This document shows, piece after piece, positions 1 to 12,000 of a stretch of DNA of 12,553 nt (position 1 is the first letter of the stretch; each line of letters begins with the position of its first letter). The position numbers were made by a program, and so were the translations under genes. The notes beneath the pieces were generated by a model. That model worked only from the letters and a program-made list of their open reading frames with translations. It did no database searches and had not been told where the DNA came from. This DNA is from RGIG250 sp045616885. GTDB taxonomy: Bacteria; Bacillota; Negativicutes; Selenomonadales; Selenomonadaceae. The stretch lies in NCBI GenBank assembly GCA_045616885.1, contig JAZLHS010000026.1:1-12553 (forward strand). The letters run 5' to 3'.

Positions 1-2
1 GT

Positions 3-3000
3 GCTATTGTCAATGCCGAAAAAAATCTGGTGGTTTTGGCCGAGAGCAGCGATACCCTGAGAAACTACGGCGGTGCACTCTCTGCCGCAGTCAGTGCCAA
101 GGCCGGCGTCGCTCTCGGCGAAACAGTCGTCGTCAACAAGATTACCGGCAATACGGAAGCGGCAATCGAAGACAGCACCGTATCCGCTAAAGGAAAAGGC
201 GACGACGATATCAGAGGCAAAGGATATACGGTTAGCGCAGAAACCAAGAAAGACAGCGAAAATGAGCTTACCAGCATTGACATCAGTGAAGTGACGCAGT
301 ATAGCAAGGGCATCTTAGTCAACGCCGATGCCAAGCACACCCTCAATGATATCTCCGTCACCGCCGGTGTGGGCGGAGCCGCCGCTGTGGGTGTAGGCGT
401 CAACGCCACCGTTGTCACCAATACCATCGAGGGCACAACCAATGCCGCTATCAAAAACAGCGATGTAAATAAAAACCTTGCGGATAAATCCGATGTCTCG
501 GTACAGGCAAACGATGTATTGAAGGTTTCTTCCCATGTCGGTACTCTGTCCGTGGGGATAGGCGGTCTGGTCGGTGTCGGTGCCGCCGCTGCCGTGGATG
601 TGAACAACTTCAACCGGGCAACTGCGGCTACCATTACAACGATGGGGGCTACTCCCGAAGCGGCTGTTGCTAAGGCAGATCGGAATACGGTGAATGCCAA
701 CAATGTATGGGTCAAGGCCTTTGGCAGTACCGACCTCCTGCTCAGTGAGAGCGGTGCCAGTGTCGCTGCCGGTGGCAAAGCTGGTATCAGTGCCACCGGT
801 GTCGTCTCCAAGAATAAATTCACCAACAACACCACTGCCACCATGAGCAACATCAACGGAGAAATCAACAAGCTGAATATCGACGCCGACAGCGTCAAGC
901 TTCTCCGTGCTTATACCAATGCCGCCTCTGTCTCCGGCGGGATGGTGGCCTTATCAAGTACCGCTAACGTCGTCAATACCACCGATACCTCCAGGACTCA
1001 GGCAGAGCTTGCCGACAGCGACCTTGAAGCAAAAGAGGGCACCACAGGTAGCGAGGTAAATGTGGAGGCAAACAATCACGCCGTTATGGGCAGTCAGACT
1101 GCCGGCGGCGCTTTTGCCATCGGTATCGGCGGTGGAGCCGGTGTCACAGTTGCCACCAACAACCTCACCAATACCGTGGCGGCTTATGTCAAGAACAGCA
1201 AACTCGGCACGGAAGACAATGCCTACGGAAGATTTACCGCACGAGCCAACAATACCTTTACCGATAAATTCCTGAATATTGCCGTCGTCGGCGGCCCTGT
1301 TTCTGTAGGTGTCGGCGTCGCCAACAATACCATCAACTCCTCCGCCCTCACCAATATTACCGGCGGTGAAGTCTACGCAAAGGAAATCGGCATAGTCGCA
1401 AATGAAAACCGCACCATTAAAGAAACAATGGTGGGGGCAAGTGCCGCCGTTGCCGGCGTCAGCACCAATGTAGCCATTAACACCATCGGCGGTGCCATGC
1501 TGGACACCTATGAGGACAAGACGGCCAAGGACGAGACAAAGGAATACAGCACGGCAGAAATTCAGAAGCTGTCCCTCAATGCCGATAAGGAAGTTCAGGC
1601 GCTGAACAATCTCTTGGCAAGTGGTGAGCAGACGAAAGAGATGTTCAAAGAGGACAAGACTACCCTCGCCTACGACAAGGGAGCCAAGACGAAAGGCGTT
1701 CAGACACTCCTTGACGGAGCTGTCCTGAAGTCCTCCGGCGATATAAACATCATAAGCAATGCCACCACCAATACGGATGTTTCTGTGGGGCAGGGGTCTG
1801 TTTCCATTTTCGGGGCAGTAGATGTGTCCGTTGCCAATACTACAGTAGGGGCTGACAACGGCGTTACCGTCAAAGGAGGCAATATCCGGGGAGCCAAGGT
1901 AAATATCGAGGCTCAGTCCGGCGGCGAACTGAAGCAGAAGACTGTTCAGGTTGGCGCATCTCTCGGACTAAAGGCCAATGTAGTGGTGTCGAATCTCACC
2001 AGAGAGGGAAATAATATCATTACTATCGGCGACAACGTGAAAGAAACGATAATCAGAGCCGGTATCGACGGGAAGCCCGCCGCTTCCGTTACCGATACGA
2101 AGCCGACGCTGACGATTCTCGCCAATGACAACACCACCATAACCAACAGCGGAACCAGCGTCTCCGGCTCGGTAGTGGGCGCTACCGCACAGATAGTCAA
2201 GGCCAAGGACTACAGCGACAACAGGGTGGAAATCAAGGGCAAGGCCGACCTTTCCGCCTATGATGTCGTCGTAAAGGATGAAATTATCAAGTGGGAGCCG
2301 GGTAGAGCAGGAACCGTCAAGGACATTGACGGCAAGACCCTCTATAACATCGCTCGCAGCACTGACGGCGGCAAAGATGTATTCGTAATCTCTGACGGCA
2401 GCGGAACCGAAATTAGAAGGGTTGAGGTAGAAACCGTTAAGGATGAAGCGGCAAAGAAAACTACCACCACGACAAAAGTTATCGAAAGTGGTGCGGTCGT
2501 CAGAACCATTAAGACAGAAACCGTTATTGACGACGCAGGTAAAGCAAAAACCTCTACCATCCAGAACGATGGTACCATTGACCCCTGGGCCCTCACCTAC
2601 ACCAGTAAAACTCTTGACCTGGGCAAGGTGGATGTAAAGGCTGTCAATAACAACAGCGTCAATGCCGATATCACCAGCGTGGGAATAAGTGCCATCGGCG
2701 GCTCCGGTATCGTAGTCCGGGCCGAGGAAGGCAACCGTGCCGATAACGGAACATTAATAAAGGGTACTACCGGCATCAAGGTTGATGGGGCCAATACCTT
2801 TACCGGTGATGATGTGACACTGTCCGCTGAGAACAAAGCCAGAGTCTACGCCAAGGAATTCGGCGTGGGACTGTCTCTCCTGTCGGCCTCCGTCTTCAAT
2901 ACTACCGCCAATATGCAGGGAGACGTCAAGACCGAGGTGGGGAACGGTCAGACCTTCACGGCAAACAATCTCTATCTCGGAGCTGAGACCTTTGAGCCTG

Positions 3001-6000
3001 GGGATAACGGCAAGTACAGCGTGGAGGCGCATACTCAGGCCATCAGTGCCGGCGGCGGCAATGTGGCGATAAACCACGCCTATGCAAAGTCAAGGGTTGG
3101 CACCACCCTCAGTGTCGGCCAGGAAACCTACCAGACCATAAACCGGCAGGAAGCAAAGCAAGCTGACACCTATGATTATGTGAGAGATGCCGCTGGTAAT
3201 CCGATATTTGATACAGACGGCAATCCCCTCAGTGAGATAACAAATACGGAAGTCACCCTGGCCGGGGATAAGATTGTTGAGGGCGGCACGGCTCTTGACA
3301 TCACAGCCCAGTCCACCGTCAGCACCAAGTCAAACGTCACCGGTATCAACGGCAGTATCATCTCCGTGGGCAGCAACATCGCCGTAACGGAAAATAAGAA
3401 TAATGTCATTCTCAACTTTAATTCGGGCTCTTTCAAGGCAGACTCCCTGAATTTGACTGCCGGTGTCACGGACAACGTCATCACTACTGCCAACGGTGAC
3501 GGCGGCAGCATCGTCGTCGTCAGCCCCTATGCGGCACGCACCAAGCATACTAATGCTTCTGCCACCACCATCAATCTCTCCGGCAGCTACGAGCTCACCG
3601 GGGACATGGAGGTCAATGCCACCACCACCCTGAAGCAGGATATGCTGGCCTCGGCTGTTCAGGCAACGATAGCGGGGGCAAGCGGCACAAAAGGCGAGTC
3701 TGAAATCAAAAATACGGCAAATGTAAAACTGAATGATTCCACTATCAAGGCCGGCGGCGAAGTGGATATCGGAGCCTTCAACAAGGTGGACTTCAATAAA
3801 AATCGTGAATACGCCGTCAAGGGCAACGGATTTGGGGGTATCAGCGGTGCCGTAGCCGAGCTGGATACTACGGTCGCTACCACTTCTAATGTGGAACTTG
3901 GCACCGCAAAAATTTCCAGCACCGGGTCTCAGACCTACAGTGCCGAGACCAACAACAATCTAAATCCTCGTCTGTATGTATTGGCTGCCGGTGCCGCCTC
4001 CGTAGCCGGTGCTGATAATAGACTGACTGTAACTGCCAACGATAGTGTAAGCCAGCTGTCCGGCGGTGTGCTTAGTGTGTCCGGAAAAGGAAATGACCTC
4101 ACCATCAGCGCCGTTGACAATCAGCTGCTCAATTCCAAGGGTATAGCTGAAAATGTAGGTGTTCTTTTGTCCGGCAGTGCAGCCAATACCAGTAATTGGT
4201 TGACTAGGATGAATACAGTAGATATTGCGGGCAAGCTTTTCAGCCGTCACGATGTGAAGCTCTATGCCGGTCAGGGAGCCAACGGAGAGATGGGGCAGAT
4301 GAGGCTGGTATCCTCGGCTGAGTCCATGACCCAGGGACTCATTCCCATGATAACAGAACCTGATCTGTTCAATATGTTTATACAGCGCAATGTCGTAGAT
4401 GTAAAAGGCAGCGGCGATGTGCAGGCTATCCGCAACGTATACCTCTACGCAGATGCCGGCAAGGAGAGTACCGACCTCTTCAGCGGCAGCTACACCTCAT
4501 ATAAAGGCACCGGCAAGAGTACCTATACCGCTACCACCAACGGCAAAAACAACGTTACCGGCGAAGGCGGACTCCCGGGCAAGACAGCGGGCAATTTCAT
4601 CCGGGTAGACGGCTCCGTACTGGCCGGTGCCGGTAATGTCCAGAACTATACCATCGCTGACCCGGATAAGAGTAAACCGGAAATGGTGGCGGTCATCAGC
4701 AAGGAACAGTACGATGTAATACAGGCGTACTATGAGGCTAATCCCACCTATGCTAAGAAGAATGTGGTTCTTGTCCTCTCCGATGAGGATTATGAGAAGC
4801 AGAAGGACAGCCTCAGCGGCTACAATGTCAAGAAGCTCAGTGAAATCATCAGCATGAATGATATTGCAAGGGATTACTCCGGTATTACTGCTGCTGACTT
4901 CAAGCTGGGGGTCACCGAGTATGCTACGACAAAGCTCGCCCGCCTCAATGAGCTGATCCATCTGATGGCTGAGAACAAAGACAGTGACCCTACTGCCTAT
5001 GAGGGCTATAAGGCTGACTATGACCGTATCTATAACGAGCTGAAGGACGCCAAACTGGTTGATTCTGCGGGTAACATCCTCCAGGACTTCACGGTAAACT
5101 ACATCGAGCTTCCTGAGCTGGCAGCCTCCGGCGGCAATGTCATCGCCAATGGTATGAGCTTCTTTGGCAACGGCTCAGTCCGGGCCAAGGGCAACCCCGA
5201 GGTTACGGTGACGAACAACACCACTCTGGCTACCAGGGTCAATGACATCACCGTCTACGAGCCGGGGGGCGATATATTCTACAATAATGTGGCGCTTGAT
5301 ACAAAGTCCGACCCGAAGAAACTGAACGGTGCAACGGTAAAGACGATGGAATCTGACCACGGCACCACCAGCACCGTTAACATCTATGGCAACAACAGTA
5401 TTGGCACGGTAAATTACCGGGTTAATGATGACCAGTTGAGGGAAGAGAAGAGAGATCAGATAATTCCCGTCAAGGCTGACATCATCATTCAGGGTCAGGT
5501 GGTGGCCGAGGGCGGTACCGTCAACATAGAAAGCAAAACTGACAGCATAATTTTGGAAGGTAAGACTTCCGAAGATGCGGCAGCCGTTGTGGGTAGGGAC
5601 GTACACATGACAGCTGCTATGGGCAGTATTGTCCAGAGCTACACGGACGATATCGTAAATATCGGCGGCGACCCCCAGTATCAGTACATAGAGTACTACG
5701 ATACTTTCATGTCTGAGACTCATAAGGATATTAAAGAACAGGATAATATATTACACGATATCCGCAATTCGAAAATACAAACCGCCTACAAGAGCCGCAT
5801 CAGCGGAGAGAATGTCTATATCAATGCTTCCGACGTCAATATCAACGGCACCATCCAGAGCGGTTTCGAGAAGTACTATGTAGAGCTCAGCGATGACACT
5901 CTCCTTGATGCAAAGAACAAGGTAGTAGCGGCAGGCACCGCCGGAGCCATCACCCTTGAGCAGCGCATTGCCCGGATTACCGAAGCCAACGGCGGCAGGG

Positions 6001-9000
6001 ATGTCACCGATGAATCGGTGGTGGGCAACCCCCTCTATCAGGTAGTCAGCGGCAGCGAGGTGCTGAACAAAGACAAAGGCTACTACGACTACATGATAAG
6101 TGTCTACTACAATCCCAGCACAGGGAAGCTCCTGACCCAGGACGTAGACAGCAAGGGGGGCAAAGTCATCGTTACCGGACGGATTTCCAGTACCGGCGGC
6201 GGACAGATATACTGTCTCGACGGCACCTATGATATCGACGTCAAAAACACTAGCCAGTATCTCCTCCGAACTGGCAAGCTGGTGGTAAACGATGTGGCCG
6301 GTCAGGTGAAGATTACCGACACAAACCAGAATACCGTTACAACCATTACCCGTGATGATAACGGTACTTTGAATACGAGCTTTGAAAAGATATTCGAGAA
6401 TAAAGATTATGCAGGCAGTGGCGTTCTGGGCATAGATGCTACATACCCCGGTTTTACCTACAAGCCCCAAAGCTTGCTTCGCTATCACTGGACAACCGGT
6501 TACTACGAAGCTAAGCTGAATACCTATCGTAAGTCCTGGCGCAACGCCAGATGGGGCCACGCCGACGCTGCAGAGGTGAAGCAAACCCTCATCAATTCTG
6601 AAAGTGAGCTGACCCCCATTGTCGATGGAACCAGTGCTACTGTGGCCAAGCGCAACGGTGCTTTTGTAGGAGTATCCCGTGATATATCTGATTCACAGTA
6701 TTTTATCATCCAAAGATATAAAGAACTTCTCGACGAAACACAGATAACCAATACCAGAAAATGGTCTCAGGGTATGTACGGCGTTCACAAGTATACCGAA
6801 GTAACTTGGGACCACCTGAAAGGCTCGGTTTACAGCTTCACCAGCAGCGTCAAGGCAGACCATCCGGTAAAAATAAGATTTATCGGTAATGCTGCCGCCA
6901 ACAGCGCCGTCAATGTCAGCTCCGATGCTGGTCTTATCATCGGCGGCGATACAGGCAACCGGCAGCTCTATGAGGTGGGCAGTGACAGAATTGAAAAGGG
7001 CGAAGTCAACTTAACCTCTAGTGCCGGCGCAATCAGCCAAATCGGCGGCAATCTCTACGGTGCAGATGTAAACCTCGCCGCTAATGGCAGTATTGAGAAT
7101 ATCAGCGTTACCGCCGGTGACGTCGTGAATTTGACGGCCATGAAGCTGGGCGCAGCCGACGAAAAGACCCGTAATATCTCCGTCCTTGTCAACAGCAACA
7201 AGGATGCCCAAGGCAATGCGCTAATAAAGAATACATTCGGTTCAGCCGATACCGACAAGGTTCTTTTGAGGACTTCAGGCAATAGGGGCGACATCGACAC
7301 CGACACCGGTGCCGCAATCGAGGGAAAACGCATTGACCTCGTGTCGGACAACGGCAGCATCGTGGCTCTGGTGAAAGCAGGACAAGACTTTGTGGGCACC
7401 GACACTCTGGCGGCCAGCGTGAATGCAACGGCGGCTAAGGATATTACCCTCACGCAGAAAGAGGGGGATATGCGAATCGGCCGCATCTACTCCACGGATG
7501 GCGATGTGACTCTCAATTCCCCGAATAGCTTCGTAGACGCTCTGCCCTACGCAAATAACAATGCGGGCACCGAAGACGAGCTGGTTGATAAGTGGCTGAG
7601 AGCCGGTATCATTGCCGCCGACAGCACCGATAAAACGGAGAGGGCGGAGGCTTCCGATGCTTCCGACGCAATGATTGCCGAGAAGAATGCAGCGCTGAAC
7701 AAGAAGTCCTTTGCCGATAGCTATAGAACCGGTGTAACGGCGAACTATGCCCGCTATGAGGAGCTGAAGAACAAAGCTGCAGCTGACCGCACTGAGGCGG
7801 AGAAGCAGGAGCTTAATGACCTGAAGCTGTTCTTCTTCGACAACACCGGGTATAGCCGCTACGAGACGCTGAAGAACAAAGCTGACCGAAGTGCGGCAGA
7901 GGAGAGCGAATTTACTGCATTGCAGGCAAAATTCGAAGACTCTGCCAGCGACAAAACCTATACGAGTGCCAATGATTACCTTACTAACGATGAACATGCT
8001 AAGAGTATCTTAGAGGAGGCATCAAAGAGCAACGAGTCCTTTGCCGAGAGCTACAGGACCAACGTTACCACAGGCTATGCTCGCTACATGGAGCTGAAGG
8101 ACAAGAGCGGTCGCACCGAGGCTGAGGAGAGTGAATTTAAGGGCTGGCAGACTGTCTTCGACGGCTATACAAGTGCTGCCGATTACCTCGCTAAAAACGA
8201 TACCGCTAAAAAGCTCATAACGGATGGCTCTGACAAGTATCAGGTGTGGGATAAGAACGCCCTGCTGTACTCCATCCAGCAGAGTATCATCAACCAGACG
8301 GCGGATACCCTGCCCAAGACCAGCACCAAGGATCCGAATGTAAAGGGCAACAACATCACCCTTAACGCCGGGGACAATGCCGGTCTCTTCAGCGACAATA
8401 TAACGAAGATGCATGTGGATACTCTGGGCGACAGCACCGTTACAGATGAGCTGAGCGGTAATAACGGTCTGGAAAACCTCAAGCTCCTGGCTCGTGCCGA
8501 TGCCTCTACTGTCACCTGGGACAGCAAAGCAGATAACGGACACGGTGTCATCACCGTCACGAAGAAGCTGCCCATCGGCGTACAGACCAACATGGCCGAG
8601 GGCAAGCTGACGGTAGGCAAATACGATGCTTTCAATGTCAGCGGCAGTGGGGAAAATCTGTCGGGCAACGCCTTCCTTGAAGGCCGCGTAATCAAGGATG
8701 CAATAGACGAGGGCAATAAGGATATTACCATCAATGCTATCCGGGCTGACGGCAATGTGTCCGTTACCTCTCTGGGGGCCATTATCAACGGAGCAGCCTC
8801 CGGCACACCTGCCATCACCGCTAAGGATTTGAACATTACGGCTGTCGGTGCCATCGGTGCAGAGGATAACTTCCTCACTACCGACCTAAAAGGCGTTCTC
8901 CGAGCTATCGGCTACGCCGGGAAAGATGCTTCCCTGGGTGGCGTCTACCTGAATAATATCGGCAGCGATGCCTTGAGGATAGCGGCGGTTTCCACCGGCG

Positions 9001-12000
9001 GTGAACTGAAGCTCCATGCCACTAACGACATTGTTATGGCTCCCGGTACTTCCGATATCAAGGGCGTAATCCAGACGGAGAACGACGGGGACATCGAGCT
9101 GGTTTCCCGTGAGGGTGATGTGGGCAAAGCCGATAATCTCATTTTGGTGAAGAACTCCGATAGTGCTGCACGAAAGGTGACTGTCGAGGCAAAGAACGAC
9201 ATTTTCCTTGAAGGTATTTCCACCGCAGCCGATCAACGGGCAGCCGGCGGTCAGCTTAATTTGCTCATTAAACAGCAGAGCGGCCATACCACTGAAAAAA
9301 TCAATGTCAATGTCAACGGTGCCCTCAATCTGGTGAACACTCAGTCCGATGGAGTAGTAGAGGCAAATGAGAGTATCGAGCTTAGTTCCGCTGATACTAT
9401 GAACCTAAAAGATGCCTTTATCAAGACAACCGGGACAACTGATGTGTCCGGCCGTATTACCATCAATGCCGGAGAGGTTACCACTGTACACGGCACTACA
9501 AGCAGAAATCCGAAAGCTTCTTTGCTGCAGGAAAATGGCTCTCTGGAAACGAACGAATTGTATGCGTACTCAACCGGCGACCTGAAGCTGGACAGCGCCG
9601 CTAATAAGCTGACTGAGGTTTATTTGGATAATAAGTCGTCAGATGCTGCGGCAAACAACACCGTCAGCCTGAGCAATGCCGGTACTCACGGATTGGATGT
9701 ATACGTGAACAATTCTCTAATGGCTCCGGAGCGTACTGTCTACGGCACAGTTACCATAACAAAGCATGAAATGGCAGCCGGTGAGACAAAGGTCGGCAAC
9801 GGCTTAAAGCTTAACGGCGATGTAAGGGTATCCGGGGGTATAACGGTAGTCAATAAGGAAGATGATGTCCGTATTGCCGGTGCCGTCACCGTCAACAACG
9901 GCGATGCCACCTTTGAGGCCAAGGGAAATATCTTAAGAGATAGTGGTGATGTTGTCGTAAAGCAGAACGGCAATATCAACATGACAGCCGGTAATGATGT
10001 TATTTCCGCTGATTTTGGTAACATTAGCATCAGCGGTAACGGTAATGTTAATCTGACTGCCGGTAATGAAATTTCCAATTCTCGTGGCATTAGCATCGGC
10101 GGTAACGGTGATATCAACCTCACCGCCGTAAAGGATGTAGTCAACGGAGGAATTAATCCTGCCAAAGCCGGACAGATGGAAATCAAGGGCGCAGGCAATA
10201 TAAGCATAGAAGCTAAGACCGGTTCTGTCTACAACTACATTGGAGCCGACCTGCTGGCTCACGACGGTCAGATACTTCTCCAGGCAACGAATGATAAATA
10301 CGCTGTTTACTATTACGAGGATAATGGCGATCGGGTAGATATTACAACGGAAAATCTCCATAGATTATTAATAAATGAAGACGGCACAGCAGTTATTGGC
10401 GGTAAATCACGCGTAATCTATATCGACGGCTCCGTTTTCAATGCCGGCGATGCCGTCGCTCTGGGGGATAACGCCAAGATAGAGATGGTCTCTAAGGCAG
10501 GCGATGTAATAAACTATGATGACTTTACCACCGTTGTCGATGGGTCCGGTCAGCAGACGGCAATTTCTACCGGCGATGTGGTAATGAGTGCTCGCGAAGG
10601 ATTGATATATAACCGCCATGATATCGTATCCGAGAAGAATGTCAGCCTGACGGCAAAGGAAGGGCTGGGCAATGTCGGCACGGCGATTTATGCCGGTGGC
10701 AACATAGAGCTTACCGATACCGATGGTGAGCTGCTCAACCGGGCAAAGCTTGTTTCCTTGGAGGGAGACATAAGCCTCACCGCGGAAAATGGCGCGGTAA
10801 TCAATATGCTTGACGGTGATGTCTTCGCCTTCGGCGGCAGCGTCACTATGCACGCAGGGCAGACGGTAGATGACCTCAAGGACGGCAAGCGGCCAATCTA
10901 CACGGTCGATTCAACCGGCACGATAAATAAGCTGGATATCGACCTCGACGCCAATAAGAAAGTCGTCGTGGATAAATACTATCTGGTCGGCGGCACCGGG
11001 GAGGCAAAGCTGATTGACGATACCGTTGTAAAAGCAGACCTTTCTGCCGAAGAGCAGGCCAGCATCTACGGTATAATCAAGGAGGTTGTCCGCTCCAAGG
11101 CAGTTGCCGGACAGGACAAGAAGGATGAGGAACTTAAAGAACTCACAGACCGTGACGGCAATGTGCTGAAGGTAATGGGTGATATTGAGGTCTACCGGTT
11201 GGGCGATGTGGTCAACCGAGGCGATGTAGTGGCGCTGGGCAAAAATGAGCAACAAGCCGACGGAAGCTACCTCAGTGTCAATCCGGGCACGATTACTCTG
11301 GAATCAGCCTATAGCAATTCTTCAAACTACGATAATTTCAAATATGCTGACGGCAAGGAAACATATGACTTTGACGGCGAGGGAATCTACAACCCGGGTA
11401 CGAAGTTCTATGAGGGCAAGAAGTATATGATTTCCGCCGGCAACCTGACCATGGCCGCAGATGAAGGTTACATCTACAACAAACTGAACTTCGCCAGCGG
11501 CAGCGGCGCAACAGTCCGTGCGAAGAACGACATTGATGTCAGCGACTATGTAGCCGGTGTGGTAGCCGGTGAGCTGATCATTAACTCCACCGCCGGCAGC
11601 GTTACCAGCGAAGCTGACCTCGGTGCAGGAAGCGGCTTAGTCCTCGGCGGCGCAAAGGATGTCATCGCTACCGGCAACTTGACCAGTGCTGCCGGTGTCA
11701 TCCGGCTTTCCTCTGAGGAAGGTGATGTTGTCATTTCCGGAAATATCACCGCAGGCAGCGGTAAAGACAGCGAGGGTAACATGAACCACGGTTCTGTTGA
11801 CATCGGTGCAACAACCGGAAACATCAATGCCGCCGGAGCCAACATTGTCTCAACAGACCTTTCTGCTATCGGTGCCAAGGAAGGCAATATCACTGTAGGT
11901 AAGGTCAAGGGCAACGAAGTAATACTGTACTCCAAGGGTGCAGACAAGGCTATCAAAGCCAATGAAATAACCGTGAATGACTATCTGCTGCTGCGCGGCG

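Noticed and set aside
65..898. 277-codon open frame on the minus strand
   Set aside because: Its translation is low-complexity (Leu/Ala/Thr/Pro/Val-rich), the typical reverse complement of Gly/Asn/Thr-rich coding sequence. It lies wholly opposite the giant frame, and I see no domain.
324..1500. Possible transmembrane helices in the Gly/Ala/Val-rich stretches
   Set aside because: They recur at regular intervals, are rich in glycine and carry Asn/Thr turns. That fits stacked beta-strands of LktA-type repeats better than membrane helices.
4317..4376. Met/Pro/Leu-rich stretch as a membrane segment or cleavage site
   Set aside because: It is short, contains Glu, Gln and Pro, and lies in the middle of secreted beta repeats, so it is more likely a surface loop.
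5751..6584. 277-codon minus-strand frame with a protein-like composition
   Set aside because: It lies entirely opposite the family-core segment, which carries the recognisable motifs on the + strand. It matches no family I know and has no neighbouring gene on its strand.
7275..7997. 240-codon minus-strand frame
   Set aside because: It is the reverse of the beta-repeat and helical insert. Its apparent Cys and hydrophobic content comes from the complement of Lys/Glu/Ala codons on the + strand.
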